From positions 186,001 through 250,000 of the forward strand of contig NZ_FPAP01000001.1 of the NCBI RefSeq assembly GCF_900116415.1: a stretch of DNA of 64,000 nt, read 5' to 3'. How positions within the stretch are numbered: position 1 is the stretch's first letter; each line of letters begins with the position of its first letter. Under the pieces are notes generated by a model that worked only from the letters and a program-made list of their open reading frames with translations, did not search any database and had not been told where the DNA came from. Made by a program: the position numbers and the translations under genes. Positions 34,447-43,235 of this stretch are shown here, in pieces. The DNA is from Chryseobacterium formosense. Its GTDB lineage: Bacteria > Bacteroidota > Bacteroidia > Flavobacteriales > Weeksellaceae.

Positions 34447-34477
34447 AAAGAGAATGCTTTTTGTGTTCTCTTTTTTG
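34447..34477 (+). terminator. Terminator after the small secreted protein
   Basis: AAAGAGAA (34447-34454), 11-nt loop, TTCTCTTT (34466-34473) and a T run. Confidence 0.75.
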
Positions 34478-34506
34478 TTTATAATTAAATAAAAATGGTG
34501 ATTATT

Positions 34507-34543
34507 ATGCATCACCTCACGAATTACCAGAAACGTGGTGCAT
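34507..34543. promoter_or_regulatory. Inverted repeat upstream of lpdA
   Basis: ATGCATCAC (34507-34515) and GTGGTGCAT (34535-34543), one mismatch, 19-nt spacer, about 40 nt before the lpdA start. Possible regulator-binding site; no protein can be assigned. Confidence 0.3.
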
Positions 34544-34583
34544 CCAATATTTTTCCTTAAATTCGCATAAAAATTTTAAACTA

Positions 34584-35972
34584 ATGAATTACGATATTAT
34601 TGTTATCGGGAGTGGTCCTGGTGGATATGTTACTGCAATCAGAGCGGCACAGTTGGGTTTCAAAACTGCAATTATCGAGAAAGAAAATTTAGGTGGAATT
34701 TGCCTCAACTGGGGATGTATTCCAACTAAAGCTTTGTTGAAGTCGGCTCAGGTTTTTCATTATATTAATCATGCAGAAGATTACGGTTTGAATAAAGTGG
34801 AAGCTAGTTTTGAGTTTCCAAACGTAATTCAGAGAAGCCGTGGTGTTGCCTCTAAAATGAGCAAAGGGATTGAATTCTTGATGAAAAAGAATAAAATCGA
34901 CGTTATTTTAGGAACTGCAAAAGTACAAAAAGGTAAAAAAGTTTCTGTTACAGATAAAGACGGGAAAGTAACTGAATATACAGGTACTCACATCATTATC
35001 GCAACTGGAGCTCGTTCAAGAGAATTACCAAACTTGCCACAAGATGGTAAAAAAGTAATCGGATACAGACAGGCATTATCTCTTCCTGAGCAACCAAAAT
35101 CTATGATTGTTGTAGGTTCTGGAGCGATCGGAGTTGAGTTTGCTGATTTCTATAACACAATGGGCACAAAAGTAACTGTTGTTGAATTTATGCCAAACAT
35201 CGTTCCTGTGGAGGATGAAGACGTTTCTAAGCACTTAGAAAAATCTTTGAAAAAATCAGGGATCGAAATTATGGTAAATGCTTCTGTAGAAAGCGTGGAC
35301 ACAAGCGGAGAAGGTGTAAAAGCTACTGTGAAAACAGCAAAAGGAAACATCGTTCTTGAAGCTGATATCTTATTATCTGCTGTTGGAATCGCTGCCAACA
35401 TCGAGAACATCGGTCTTGAAGAAGTGGGAATTCAGACAGATAAAGGCAGAGTTTTGGTAAATGAATGGTACGAAACTTCAGTTCCGGGATATTACGCAAT
35501 CGGAGATTTGATCCCGACTCAGGCTTTAGCTCACGTTGCTTCTGCTGAAGGGATTACTTGTGTTGAAAAAATCAAAGGAATGCACGTTGAGAAAATCGAC
35601 TATGGCAATATTCCTGGATGTACGTATTGTCATCCTGAAGTTGCTTCTGTTGGTCTTACAGAAAAGCAGGCTAAAGAAAAAGGATACGAAATCAAAGTGG
35701 GTAAATTCCCTCTTTCTGCAAGTGGAAAAGCTACTGCAAACGGAAATACAGATGGTTTCGTTAAAGTAATTTTCGATGCTAAATATGGTGAGTGGTTAGG
35801 TTGCCACATGATCGGAGAAGGGGTTACCGATATGGTTGCAGAAGCTGTTGTTGCTAGAAAATTAGAAACGACTGGTCACGAGATCATCAAGTCAATTCAC
35901 CCGCACCCAACGGTTTCTGAAGCGATTATGGAAGCTGCTGCTGCTGCTTATGGAGAAGTAATTCATATTTAA
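34584..35972 (+). CDS. lpdA: Dihydrolipoyl dehydrogenase (E3)
   Basis: 462 aa. N-terminal FAD motif GSGPGGYVTAIRAAQLG, redox-active disulfide GGICLNWGCIPTK (Cys40, Cys45), NAD motif GSGAIGVEFADFYNTMG, AIGDL and the C-terminal interface pair HPHPTVSEA with the catalytic His. Reoxidises dihydrolipoamide in the 2-oxo acid dehydrogenase and glycine-cleavage complexes, and may serve the E1 encoded at 6413. Monocistronic, followed by two consecutive hairpins. Confidence 0.95.
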   Translation: MNYDIIVIGSGPGGYVTAIRAAQLGFKTAIIEKENLGGICLNWGCIPTKALLKSAQVFHYINHAEDYGLNKVEASFEFPNVIQRSRGVASKMSKGIEFLMKKNKIDVILGTAKVQKGKKVSVTDKDGKVTEYTGTHIIIATGARSRELPNLPQDGKKVIGYRQALSLPEQPKSMIVVGSGAIGVEFADFYNTMGTKVTVVEFMPNIVPVEDEDVSKHLEKSLKKSGIEIMVNASVESVDTSGEGVKATVKTAKGNIVLEADILLSAVGIAANIENIGLEEVGIQTDKGRVLVNEWYETSVPGYYAIGDLIPTQALAHVASAEGITCVEKIKGMHVEKIDYGNIPGCTYCHPEVASVGLTEKQAKEKGYEIKVGKFPLSASGKATANGNTDGFVKVIFDAKYGEWLGCHMIGEGVTDMVAEAVVARKLETTGHEIIKSIHPHPTVSEAIMEAAAAAYGEVIHI

Positions 35973-35978
35973 TTTTTC

Positions 35979-36010
35979 ACTTTGTCAAAGTTGAAAATCT
36001 TTGACAAAGT
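35979..36010. terminator. Perfect 12-bp hairpin downstream of lpdA
   Basis: ACTTTGTCAAAG, loop TTGAAAAT, CTTTGACAAAGT, starting 7 nt after the stop. No T run follows, so it may protect the 3' end while the next hairpin terminates. Confidence 0.6.
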
Positions 36011-36022
36011 TTAACAATATCA

Positions 36023-36052
36023 AAACCACAGATTCTGTCTGTGGTTTTTTCT
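36023..36052 (+). terminator. Terminator of lpdA
   Basis: AAACCACAGA, loop TTCTG, TCTGTGGTTT, then a T run. Nearly the same hairpin recurs at 36772-36799. Confidence 0.85.
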
Positions 36053-36136
36053 TTTTGTAAGATGATTTTTTTTGATTTTATTTCACTTATTTTCTTAATT
36101 TTATTCGCCTAATAAAAATACAAATTAAAATAAATT

Positions 36137-36751
36137 ATGTTTAAGAAATTAGCTGCAGAAGCATTAGGATTGGGAGACATCGGTAAGATCATTCCTTCTC
36201 AGGATTATGATAAAGTAGACTCTGATGATTATATTTTGTCGGAAGACAATGAGAAAATTTTCTTCTTGATTAAATCTAAAAGAGACGAATATTGTTTTAC
36301 CAACAGAGCTTTGATTCACATCGACGGAGCCAGTGCGATTGATAGGAAGAGAATTTTAAGAAGATACGAATATTATCAATTTCCTTTTTCAAACGTGACT
36401 TTACAAACTGCAGGAACGATTGATTTGGATGCTGAAATTTCATTCAATATCGGAAATGTTCCGTTGATGATCAGCGTTGCAAAAGCCCAAATCGATCAGT
36501 TGAAAGACTTGTACAAAGCACTTTTGGCAATTCAGCAGGAAGTTCATCATAATCATTCATTACTGAATTTTTCTAATGACAGCATCCAGAAAGCAATTGG
36601 CAGCGTAGCGTCGGGAAAGCAAGAAAATGTTTCGAAAAGTCAGGAACTAAAGGCCATCAACGAATATATTTTCGCCTGGAATACCAATAGTTTTGATCGA
36701 TATACCCAAAAAGATTTCTCCAAAATTTTTGAAAAGTATATTAATAATTAA
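36137..36751 (+). CDS. Bacterial PH-domain protein, YvbH-like
   Basis: 204 aa, no signal peptide. The N-terminal two thirds fit the bacterial PH domain of YvbH-type proteins (DDYILSEDNEKIFFLIKSKRDEYCFTNRALIHIDGASAIDRKRILRRYEYYQFPFSNVTLQTAGTIDLDAEI), with an oligomerisation-type helical tail (LKAINEYIFAWNTNSFDRYTQKDFSKIFEKY). Role unknown in any bacterium as far as I know. Single gene with its own terminator. Confidence 0.8.
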   Translation: MFKKLAAEALGLGDIGKIIPSQDYDKVDSDDYILSEDNEKIFFLIKSKRDEYCFTNRALIHIDGASAIDRKRILRRYEYYQFPFSNVTLQTAGTIDLDAEISFNIGNVPLMISVAKAQIDQLKDLYKALLAIQQEVHHNHSLLNFSNDSIQKAIGSVASGKQENVSKSQELKAINEYIFAWNTNSFDRYTQKDFSKIFEKYINN

Positions 36752-36771
36752 AAATTATATTGTAGATATGT

Positions 36772-36799
36772 AACCGCAGATTTTGTCTGTGGTTTTTTG
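36772..36799 (+). terminator. Terminator, near-duplicate of that after lpdA
   Basis: AACCGCAGA, loop TTTTG, TCTGTGGTT with one G-T pair, then a T run. It shares CAGATT(C/T)TGTCTGTGGTTTTTT with 36028-36050. Confidence 0.8.
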
Positions 36800-36871
36800 T
36801 ATTAAAACAATTAACAAAATATTTAGAATAATTAAATACCATATTATAGGAGGTTTTCTTACATTTATTCA

Positions 36872-37672
36872 ATGAACTTTGAAAAAACAGGATTGGTTTT
36901 ATCGGGCGGCGGAACCAAAGGTATTGCTCATGCAGGAGTATTAAAATTCCTAAACGAACAGAATATTGATATCGACATTCTGGCTTGTTGTAGTGCCGGT
37001 TCTATTGTAGGTTGTCTTTATGCAATTGGCAAAAAACCTGAAGAGATTTTAGATTTCTTTCAGTCAGTGTACTTTTTCAATTGGAAACATTTTGCATTCA
37101 ATCAGCCTGGTTTGGTCTCTTCAGTTATTTTTAATAACTATCTGAAACCTATTTTTCATGATATGAAAATTGGGGATTTAGATAAGGAAGTGAAAATTGT
37201 TGCTACAGAATTGGTTGGGGGAACGGAGAAAATTTTTGATAAGGACTTCCTTGTTACTGATGCAATCATCGCTTCATGTTCCATTCCGGGAATTACGACA
37301 CCTTATATTTTGGGCGAGGAAATGTATTGTGATGGAGGTGTTCTGAACAACTTTCCCGCAGATATTATCCGTGATGATTGTGATAAACTGATTGGCATTT
37401 TTGTTTCGCCTCCTCATGATATTAAAATCAACGATTTAAAATCGATTAAAGCCATTGTTTCAAGATCTTATGATCTGCTGTCATATCGCATCGAAAAGGT
37501 TAAATTTGAATATTGTGACTGGTTTATTTCGTCTCAGGATTTATCGAGCTACGGAACTTTTGAACGAAAAAAAGACCGGTTAGAACAAATTTTCAATATC
37601 GGATATCGTGCAGCTAAAGAAAGCTTTGCAGAAAGCAATTATTTTACACAACTGAAACAATTAGGCTCATAA
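36872..37672 (+). CDS. Patatin-like phospholipase / acyl hydrolase
   Basis: 266 aa, cytosolic. Patatin features: glycine-rich oxyanion loop LSGGGTKGIAHAGVL, nucleophile elbow CCSAGS with Ser41, and catalytic Asp154 in YCDGGVLNNFP. The elbow begins with Cys39 where most patatins have Gly (GxSxG). It would cleave acyl esters of lipids. An AGGAGG at 36849-36854 is too far upstream to be a normal ribosome site. Ends at a bidirectional terminator. Confidence 0.92.
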   Translation: MNFEKTGLVLSGGGTKGIAHAGVLKFLNEQNIDIDILACCSAGSIVGCLYAIGKKPEEILDFFQSVYFFNWKHFAFNQPGLVSSVIFNNYLKPIFHDMKIGDLDKEVKIVATELVGGTEKIFDKDFLVTDAIIASCSIPGITTPYILGEEMYCDGGVLNNFPADIIRDDCDKLIGIFVSPPHDIKINDLKSIKAIVSRSYDLLSYRIEKVKFEYCDWFISSQDLSSYGTFERKKDRLEQIFNIGYRAAKESFAESNYFTQLKQLGS

Positions 37673-37677
37673 AGAAA

Positions 37678-37704
37678 AAACTCTCACTTTTAAAGCGAGA
37701 GTTT
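37678..37704. terminator. Bidirectional terminator between patatin and secreted-protein genes
   Basis: AAACTCTC (37678-37685) pairs with GAGAGTTT (37697-37704), with an inner CTTT/AAAG extension; A run on the left, TTTGATATTT on the right. Confidence 0.75.
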
Positions 37705-37709
37705 GATAT

Positions 37710-38144
37710 TTAATTTTTAACGATTTGCGCATCCTGATTGACGATTGTTTTACCGTTTTGATCGATAACAACTAATGTGTAAGGTGCTTTTTTCGCTGAG
37801 GCAGTAAGGTAATTTCTCCAAACCTGATAAATTGTTCCATTATTATTAAATTCAAAATAATAATTTCCTCCTGATCCGTCCGGAATCAATTCTCCGTTAC
37901 TGATAATCATAGCTGGTTTTGCCGTAATTTTCGTATTTGCTCCCCAAGATTGATACAGGTAGTTTCCATTGGGTTGTTTATCAATTCTTACTTTAAATTT
38001 TTTAGTTTTAATAATAACCGATTTTGGAACGTTCTGAAAATATCCCGTTCCGTTATCTTTAATAGGATTGGGCGTAAAATCGTTCGCTGAAATCAGAGAA
38101 AACTGAGCAATGCATAGCGCTCCCAATAATAATTTCTTGATCAT
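37710..38144 (-). CDS. Secreted protein of unknown function
   Basis: 144 aa with a signal peptide (MIKKLLLGALCIAQFSLISA). The mature domain is all-beta in appearance: SVIIKTKKFKVRIDKQPNGNYLYQSWGANTKITAKPAMIISNGELIPDGSGGNYYFEFNNNGTIYQVWRNYL. No cysteines and no T9SS tail in the mature part. Single gene; family not recognised. Confidence 0.7.
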   Translation of the reverse strand: MIKKLLLGALCIAQFSLISANDFTPNPIKDNGTGYFQNVPKSVIIKTKKFKVRIDKQPNGNYLYQSWGANTKITAKPAMIISNGELIPDGSGGNYYFEFNNNGTIYQVWRNYLTASAKKAPYTLVVIDQNGKTIVNQDAQIVKN

Positions 38145-38232
38145 TTTATTTGTTTTAAAATTATAAAATGGGAATCAAATTTAGAGCCAATTAATATTGA
38201 TTAGAATCTTTTTAGCTAAAAATAAATGTTTA

Positions 38233-38964
38233 TTAAGCCTTAATTTCAGCCTCAGTCTTAACCTCAAAATTCTGGGTATAATGCGCAAAAGCTTCTTCCA
38301 GACTGCTAAATTTTCCTTTAAACTCATCGATATTGCAATCCTGAAGAATATTTCCTTTATGAATAAGAATCACGCGGGTACAAAGTGCTTCAACTTCCTG
38401 CATGATGTGTGTAGAAAGCAAAACCGTCTTTTCTTTACCGATCTCTTTCACCACATTTCTGATTTCAAGAATCTGATTCGGGTCTAATCCGTTTGTAGGC
38501 TCATCCAGGATCAACAAATCCGGATGATGAATAATTGCCTGCGCTAAACCAACCCTTTGCTTGTAACCTTTAGAAAGCTGTCCTATTTTTTTCGATTTTT
38601 CGGGAGTAATTCCGACCAGTTCGATAACTTCATCTACTCTGGCTTCAGAAATTTTGTGAATATTGGCTACAAACTGAAGGTATTCTTTCACATACATTTC
38701 AAGGTAAAGCGGATTGTTTTCAGGCAGGAAACCGATCTTTTTTTTGCTTTCAATCTCGTTTTCTGTAATGTTTTTTCCGTTAAAAATAATTTCACCTTCA
38801 TCGATTTTCAATGCCCCAACAATAGATTTCATCAAAGTCGATTTCCCTGCTCCGTTCGGTCCCAAAAGCCCGATGATTTCACTTTTATCAATATTGATAT
38901 TGATTGTATTAAGAGCAGTCTGCTCACCAAATTTCTTTGTTAAATTGATTACCTGAAGAGACAT
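38233..38964 (-). CDS. ABC transporter ATP-binding protein (exporter type)
   Basis: 243 aa from ATG 38964; a longer frame to 39006 adds a hydrophobic segment untypical of an ATPase. Walker A GPNGAGKST, Q-loop replaced by GFLPEN as in GldA/CcmA-like ATPases, signature LSKGYKQR, Walker B LLILDEPTNGLDP, switch His in LLSTH. It resembles GldA of gliding flavobacteria, but no permease or other gld gene is adjacent, so the name is not used. The last ten or so residues (FEVKTEAEIKA) are encoded by a dispersed repeat. Confidence 0.88.
   Translation of the reverse strand: MSLQVINLTKKFGEQTALNTININIDKSEIIGLLGPNGAGKSTLMKSIVGALKIDEGEIIFNGKNITENEIESKKKIGFLPENNPLYLEMYVKEYLQFVANIHKISEARVDEVIELVGITPEKSKKIGQLSKGYKQRVGLAQAIIHHPDLLILDEPTNGLDPNQILEIRNVVKEIGKEKTVLLSTHIMQEVEALCTRVILIHKGNILQDCNIDEFKGKFSSLEEAFAHYTQNFEVKTEAEIKA
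38235..38266. repeat. AACCTCAGTCTT-type repeat forming the 3' end of the ABC ATPase gene
   Basis: Plus strand AGCCTTAA-TTTCAGCCTCAG-TCTTAACCTCA, related to AGCCTTAA-CCTCAA-TCTTAACCTCA at 28539-28563. It supplies the stop codon and the tail EVKTEAEIKA. Confidence 0.55.
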
Positions 38965-38999
38965 AAAATGAAATATTTTGGCAAAAATAGAAATAAAAA

Positions 39000-39022
39000 A
39001 ACTCATTCGGTAAGAATGAGTT
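39000..39022 (-). terminator. Terminator of the minus-strand secreted-protein gene
   Basis: AACTCATTC, loop, GAATGAGTT; on the minus strand followed by TTTTTATTTC. It separates the gene at 39046 from the downstream ABC ATPase gene, whose possible -7 box TATTTTTG is at 38982-38989 (minus). Confidence 0.75.
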
Positions 39023-39045
39023 GATATATGTTTAAAAAACAGAAT

Positions 39046-39630
39046 TTATTTTCTCTTTTTTGTCGTTTTAGCCGGAGTTTTTGATGAAGCCGGAGTTTGG
39101 TTTGTATTATTATACTGAGTCTGTGTTGCTGTATTGTTTACAGGATTTACAGGCACTTGCTTCACGGCAGCTTTATAAAGAGCAGCTTTCGGAGTTCCGA
39201 TCCCAAAAATTTTGTCGATCTGCTTTTTATTCAAAAACTGAGATTTACCAACATATTTTTTATTCTTGTTGATGTACTGAATAAACTGTACTGTCGGTTG
39301 GCCGTAGTTTCTTTCATACTGAAGCTCGATGATGTCATTGGGAAGTTCTAAAGAAATATTTCCTGCAGGCTGATCGATAAAACCGTCGGTAATCATTTTA
39401 TAAAGTTCCTGTACATCACCATTCATATCATTGAATGAGAATGACCTGAACGTATTGAGATTACTCGTATTAATATCCTGATAATTGAAAGTGAACTTAT
39501 TATCTTTTTTATATAATCCGACAGAATTATCTTTTCCTATTTCGACTAAAGTTTCGTTTTTCAGGACTTTAATCTGCGAAAATACAGATATTCCGAAAAA
39601 ACAGGTAAGAAGTAAAATTATCTTTCTCAT
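39046..39630 (-). CDS. Secreted protein of unknown function with Asn/Thr/Pro-rich tail
   Basis: 194 aa. Signal peptide MRKIILLLTCFFGISVFSQ. The middle (residues 20-145) is a mixed alpha/beta domain (FRSFSFNDMNGDVQELYKMITDGF, NISLELPNDIIELQYERNYGQPTVQFIQYI). From about 158 the tail is low-complexity (PVNPVNNTATQTQYNNTNQTPASSKTPAKTTKKRK) and strongly basic at the end. No known domain. Transcribed alone. Confidence 0.7.
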   Translation of the reverse strand: MRKIILLLTCFFGISVFSQIKVLKNETLVEIGKDNSVGLYKKDNKFTFNYQDINTSNLNTFRSFSFNDMNGDVQELYKMITDGFIDQPAGNISLELPNDIIELQYERNYGQPTVQFIQYINKNKKYVGKSQFLNKKQIDKIFGIGTPKAALYKAAVKQVPVNPVNNTATQTQYNNTNQTPASSKTPAKTTKKRK

Positions 39631-40085
39631 GTGATTTTTTGTTTAATACTTTGGTTGGTAATGCTAATTTACAGATAAAAATAACAAACACCAATTTTTT
39701 TATTGAGGCAAAAATAACGTTTTTTTTCAATTTACCTTTTTGATTGTTATGCTGTTCGTAACATTATTATGATTAAAAACTATTATAGAAATGATTTAAA
39801 AAAAGGGTATATGTCAAAATTTTGTATTTATGTTTGTTACTTATTGAAAGATTATCAAAGGATTAGCGTTTTTTATTGTAAATAAATTTTTCAGAATTGG
39901 TATTTTCTTTATAAAGGTAATGTGGTACTGATTTTGCGCTGATTCTTCACTATAAATATAATTTGCTGAATAATAGTCGCTTGTTTATTTTTAGCTTTTG
40001 TATAATTTTAATGAAAATTTAATATTTAAAAAAATAATATTATGGTCTGATATTATTTAATTCAGGATAAAAATTCAAACATATC
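39631..40085. other. Gene-free 455-nt region between divergent genes
   Basis: Very AT-rich; no ORF of substance, no strong hairpin and no exact TAnnTTTG box with a well-spaced TTG. It must carry the promoters of the divergent gene at 39046 and the lipoprotein at 40086, but I cannot place them. Confidence 0.5.
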
Positions 40086-40616
40086 ATGAAAAAAACAATT
40101 TTATTGATCATACTAATCGTACTTGGTGCATGCAATAAAGCCAATGAAAATCCGAAAGATTTGGCTTTAAACAAAAGCAAATTATTGCCAAAAGCAAACT
40201 CTGCAGAACCTGTAAGAAAAATTTCAACAGATGAAGCAAAAAGACTGGCTGAAAAACAATTTCAAAAATATCTGCCCAAAATACTCGATTCCCATAATGC
40301 ATATTTGGATAGTCAGGATACATTTACAGGAGATTTTACCGGTGACGGAACTGATGATGTCTTGATTTATTTTTCTCTCGCTCCCAAAGAAGGCGGAAAC
40401 ACTATTGTTGGGCAAGGTTTGGTTTTATATAAGAATACCGGAACTAATATTAAAGTTATTGGAGGGTACGAACCTGATTATTTGTTTAATTTTAAAAAAA
40501 TAAATAGCGGTAAAATCTACGTTGAAAAATTAGAATATGCCGAAACAGACGGAAGATGCTGCCCATCTATCAGAACAGAGCATCAGCTTACCATTTCCGG
40601 AACTAAAATTTATTAA
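40086..40616 (+). CDS. Lipoprotein of unknown function
   Basis: 176 aa. Signal peptide with lipobox LGAC (MKKTILLIILIVLGACNKANE), so lipid-anchored. Mature part: helical DEAKRLAEKQFQKYLPKIL followed by a small domain with GDFTGDGTDDVLIYFSL, an Asp/Gly-rich turn like the calcium loops of FG-GAP/VCBS-type repeats, and a Cys-Cys pair near the end (DGRCCPS). 27 nt before another lipoprotein gene; probably co-transcribed. Confidence 0.75.
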   Translation: MKKTILLIILIVLGACNKANENPKDLALNKSKLLPKANSAEPVRKISTDEAKRLAEKQFQKYLPKILDSHNAYLDSQDTFTGDFTGDGTDDVLIYFSLAPKEGGNTIVGQGLVLYKNTGTNIKVIGGYEPDYLFNFKKINSGKIYVEKLEYAETDGRCCPSIRTEHQLTISGTKIY

Positions 40617-40643
40617 GGAAATACCAAAAAACACCAATTACAT

Positions 40644-41807
40644 ATGAAAAATCTGATAGGAGCTTCTGTATCGCTAATAATCTTTATAAGCTGTGGAGGC
40701 AAACAAATGTCTTCAAAATATGAAAATATCGAAGTTCCAAATAATCAATCAGCTCTTGAAATAGAACATATAGATTCTGCTGAAGCAAAAAAAATTCTTG
40801 AAACTCCTGTTATCAGATATCAAAATTCAATAAATGGTTATCAATTCAACCTGCCATTCAATTACAGAATTAATTTTGTTGATTCAGGAAATGATTCGGG
40901 GAGCTATTATCAATTTCAATGGAAAATTAATGACAAATTTTCAATAGACAGTAATGCAAAAGGATTCAAGCGTTTTTCTGTTTCCAATTTTATACCTTAT
41001 ATTCCTTCAGGCACAGGTGAAGGCGATTTTTTTGTTGTACCCGATCTTCATTCGGCTCAATTAAAAATTTCTGATGTTCTCAAAACAGCTGATGAAACTT
41101 TTTTTACGGATAGTAACACTGCGATCATTAAACTGGATGGTAGAGTAAGAGCATTCTTTTTTGAATATCTTCCAAAATCAAAAGAATATCTGATCTATCT
41201 GAGCAATACACCTTTTTGGAACAAAAAGCCACAGCCAACATCCGAAGAAGAATTAAACCAATTGCTTCACCAATTGAGAATGGCTAAAAATATAATGAAA
41301 CCTATTGGTAATCAAAATAAAGACTGGAATTCTTATAAAAATCAACTTTCAATTTTAGAAAAAGATTTTTTCAATACTATAAATACTGAAACGAAAAGTG
41401 CATTTTCTAAAGATACCAATTTAAAAGTTTATGCTCCTGCAGATCAGGGAAATTTTGAGTATTATACGGTTTTTAAAAATAATCAAGAACTTGAAGCGGT
41501 TTGGACAAAACTTCAGTCTGCCCCTAAAAACGGAGTAATTTCTATTACTGAAGCTGATAAAATGTTTCAATATCTGTCGGAAAACAATTTCAGATTTTTT
41601 TACAACTCCAAATATAAGGTGATAGATAAAAATATTTCGAGTGCAATATTTAAAAGAGACTCCGAAGATTCATTCTGTTTGGTAACCCAAACAAAGGATA
41701 AACAATTTTTCATTTTTAAAACATTCCCGGCTCTTACAACAATGAGTAAAGATTATTATAAAAATGAGATTGAATTTTACAAAGAACTATTCGAAAACTA
41801 TAATTAA
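40644..41807 (+). CDS. Lipoprotein of unknown function
   Basis: 387 aa. Lipobox IISC-like (SLIIFISCGGKQM). The mature part has an N-terminal beta-rich region (YQFNLPFNYRINFVDSGNDSGSYYQFQWKIN), a middle helical stretch (SEEELNQLLHQLRMAKNIMK) and a C-terminal mixed domain ending KDYYKNEIEFYKELFENYN. No family recognised. Shares the LxxxDSAEAKK/DEAKR helix style with the preceding lipoprotein, with which it is likely co-expressed. Convergent with the sensor kinase gene. Confidence 0.72.
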   Translation: MKNLIGASVSLIIFISCGGKQMSSKYENIEVPNNQSALEIEHIDSAEAKKILETPVIRYQNSINGYQFNLPFNYRINFVDSGNDSGSYYQFQWKINDKFSIDSNAKGFKRFSVSNFIPYIPSGTGEGDFFVVPDLHSAQLKISDVLKTADETFFTDSNTAIIKLDGRVRAFFFEYLPKSKEYLIYLSNTPFWNKKPQPTSEEELNQLLHQLRMAKNIMKPIGNQNKDWNSYKNQLSILEKDFFNTINTETKSAFSKDTNLKVYAPADQGNFEYYTVFKNNQELEAVWTKLQSAPKNGVISITEADKMFQYLSENNFRFFYNSKYKVIDKNISSAIFKRDSEDSFCLVTQTKDKQFFIFKTFPALTTMSKDYYKNEIEFYKELFENYN

Positions 41808-41840
41808 AAGGCGTTTACCTGAAAGAATAAAACGTGTTTT

Positions 41841-43157
41841 TTAGTTGATAAACCAAATTTCAAACCGGCTTCCTTGTTCCAAAGGTTTATAATTGAGATA
41901 ACCTTTATGGGCTTCGATAATACTTTTACTCAGCGTCAAACCAATTCCGGAACCGCCACTTCTCGTCGTAAAAAACGGTAGAAAAATCTTATCCTGAATT
42001 TCCTTTTGAATTCCGATTCCATTGTCTTCTACACTTAGAATGACACGGTTATTTTGAGTTTTTATTTCTGTTTTAATCGTTCTTTCAACATTATCAGAAA
42101 CGGCGTAAATGGCGTTGAGATAAAGATTGATCAGACAACGTTCAATCATTTTTTCATCTGCTAAAACCACTAGATTTTCTAATGAATTAATGATCTTAAT
42201 TTGTTTTTTGTCAAATTCAGGTTTCAGAAAACTGAGTGCAGATTCTACAATTTTATGTAAAGGAACGGTTTGAAAAACGGGTTTTGGGAGCTCTGCAACT
42301 TGCCTGTAATCATCTACAAAATTCAATAATTGTTTCGATTTTGAATTGATAATCATCAGACTTTCTTTCATGTCTTGTTGATCTTCTTTTTCGATGGTTT
42401 CCTGATTGGCGATATATTCAAGGTTTTGAATTAAGCTGTTCACAGGAGTCAATGTATTCAAAAGTTCGTGAGAAATTACTTTCATCAGGTTGTTCCACGC
42501 CAGTTTTTCTTTTTGTTCAATAATTTTCTGAACCGATTCTAAACTGATGATGCAAAAACGATGTTTCGCATTCTGAACTTTTTTGGTTCTGAGAGAAAAT
42601 GACTGTTTCGTATTTTCATTAATTGAAATATCAAAAAATTCCTGAGAGTTTTCGTAGCGGGTATGTTGGATAATTTTATAAAAATCCGGAGCTTTATTTT
42701 CATAAAGATTCCAGGAATTGTATTTCGGGATCTGCAAAATTTCCAGAAAGACAGGGTTCACATAAAAAATATCCCAATGATTATTTTTTTCGGTTAAAAT
42801 CATCAAACCAATTTCCAGTTGATTTAAAATTTCTTCATACAGAAGTTTGTAGGAAGACTGCGAAAGATGTTCTTCTTTGCTTTGATAATAAAGTTTAACG
42901 GCATTATCGACCAAACTGTTTTCTTCAGATTTCGGAAATAATGAAAAATCCTTTTTCTGAATTGCCAAAAGCAGTTTTTCCGTTTTCTGAATATAAGACA
43001 AAGCTGAATTTTGAGCCAAAAAAATACAGAGCAAACTTATCAATGAAAACAAAATACAATTAATCCATTTGTTGTGAGAATAAAAATCAAACGCAAAAAT
43101 CCCACTGACGATGGCCAAAAGAATAAATATGATCCAGAATATTTGTTGTTTTTTCAT
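41841..43157 (-). CDS. Sensor histidine kinase partner of the NtrC-type regulator
   Basis: 438 aa. Two N-terminal membrane helices (FWIIFILLAIVSGIFAF and WINCILFSLISLLCIFLAQ) with almost no periplasmic loop, a PAS-like segment (EEILNQLEIGLMILTEKNNHWDIFYVNPVFLEIL), H-box MKVISHELLNTLTP, N-box CLINLYLNAIYAV, G1 VEDNGIGIQ, F-box FLPFFTTR and G2 GSGIGLTLSKSI. Transcribed after the response regulator, separated by 78 nt that contain a CAACCAAAAAC-type repeat. The tiny loop suggests it senses membrane or cytoplasmic signals. Confidence 0.92.
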   Translation of the reverse strand: MKKQQIFWIIFILLAIVSGIFAFDFYSHNKWINCILFSLISLLCIFLAQNSALSYIQKTEKLLLAIQKKDFSLFPKSEENSLVDNAVKLYYQSKEEHLSQSSYKLLYEEILNQLEIGLMILTEKNNHWDIFYVNPVFLEILQIPKYNSWNLYENKAPDFYKIIQHTRYENSQEFFDISINENTKQSFSLRTKKVQNAKHRFCIISLESVQKIIEQKEKLAWNNLMKVISHELLNTLTPVNSLIQNLEYIANQETIEKEDQQDMKESLMIINSKSKQLLNFVDDYRQVAELPKPVFQTVPLHKIVESALSFLKPEFDKKQIKIINSLENLVVLADEKMIERCLINLYLNAIYAVSDNVERTIKTEIKTQNNRVILSVEDNGIGIQKEIQDKIFLPFFTTRSGGSGIGLTLSKSIIEAHKGYLNYKPLEQGSRFEIWFIN

Positions 43158-43194
43158 TTTGTACTCTTTCTTTAAAGCCTTTTCAAGGCTAATA

Positions 43195-43235
43195 ATTCGA
43201 TTTTAACATCCATCAACCAAAAACTATCAACCAAT
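43195..43235. repeat. CAACCAAAAACTATCAACC repeat between regulator and kinase genes
   Basis: Contains CATCAACCAAAAACTATCAACC. The same words occur at 50430-50452 between the two permease genes and in looser form near 13886 and 27628. Low-complexity dispersed repeat. Confidence 0.5.

Noticed and set aside
36846..36856. Strong Shine-Dalgarno-like TAGGAGGTTTT before the patatin gene
   Set aside because: It ends about 16 nt or more before ATG 36872, too far for normal use; no alternative start lies at the right distance.
38233..38964. Naming the lone ABC ATPase GldA (gliding motility)
   Set aside because: Sequence style is compatible, but no gldF/gldG or other gld gene is adjacent, and many related ATPases exist.
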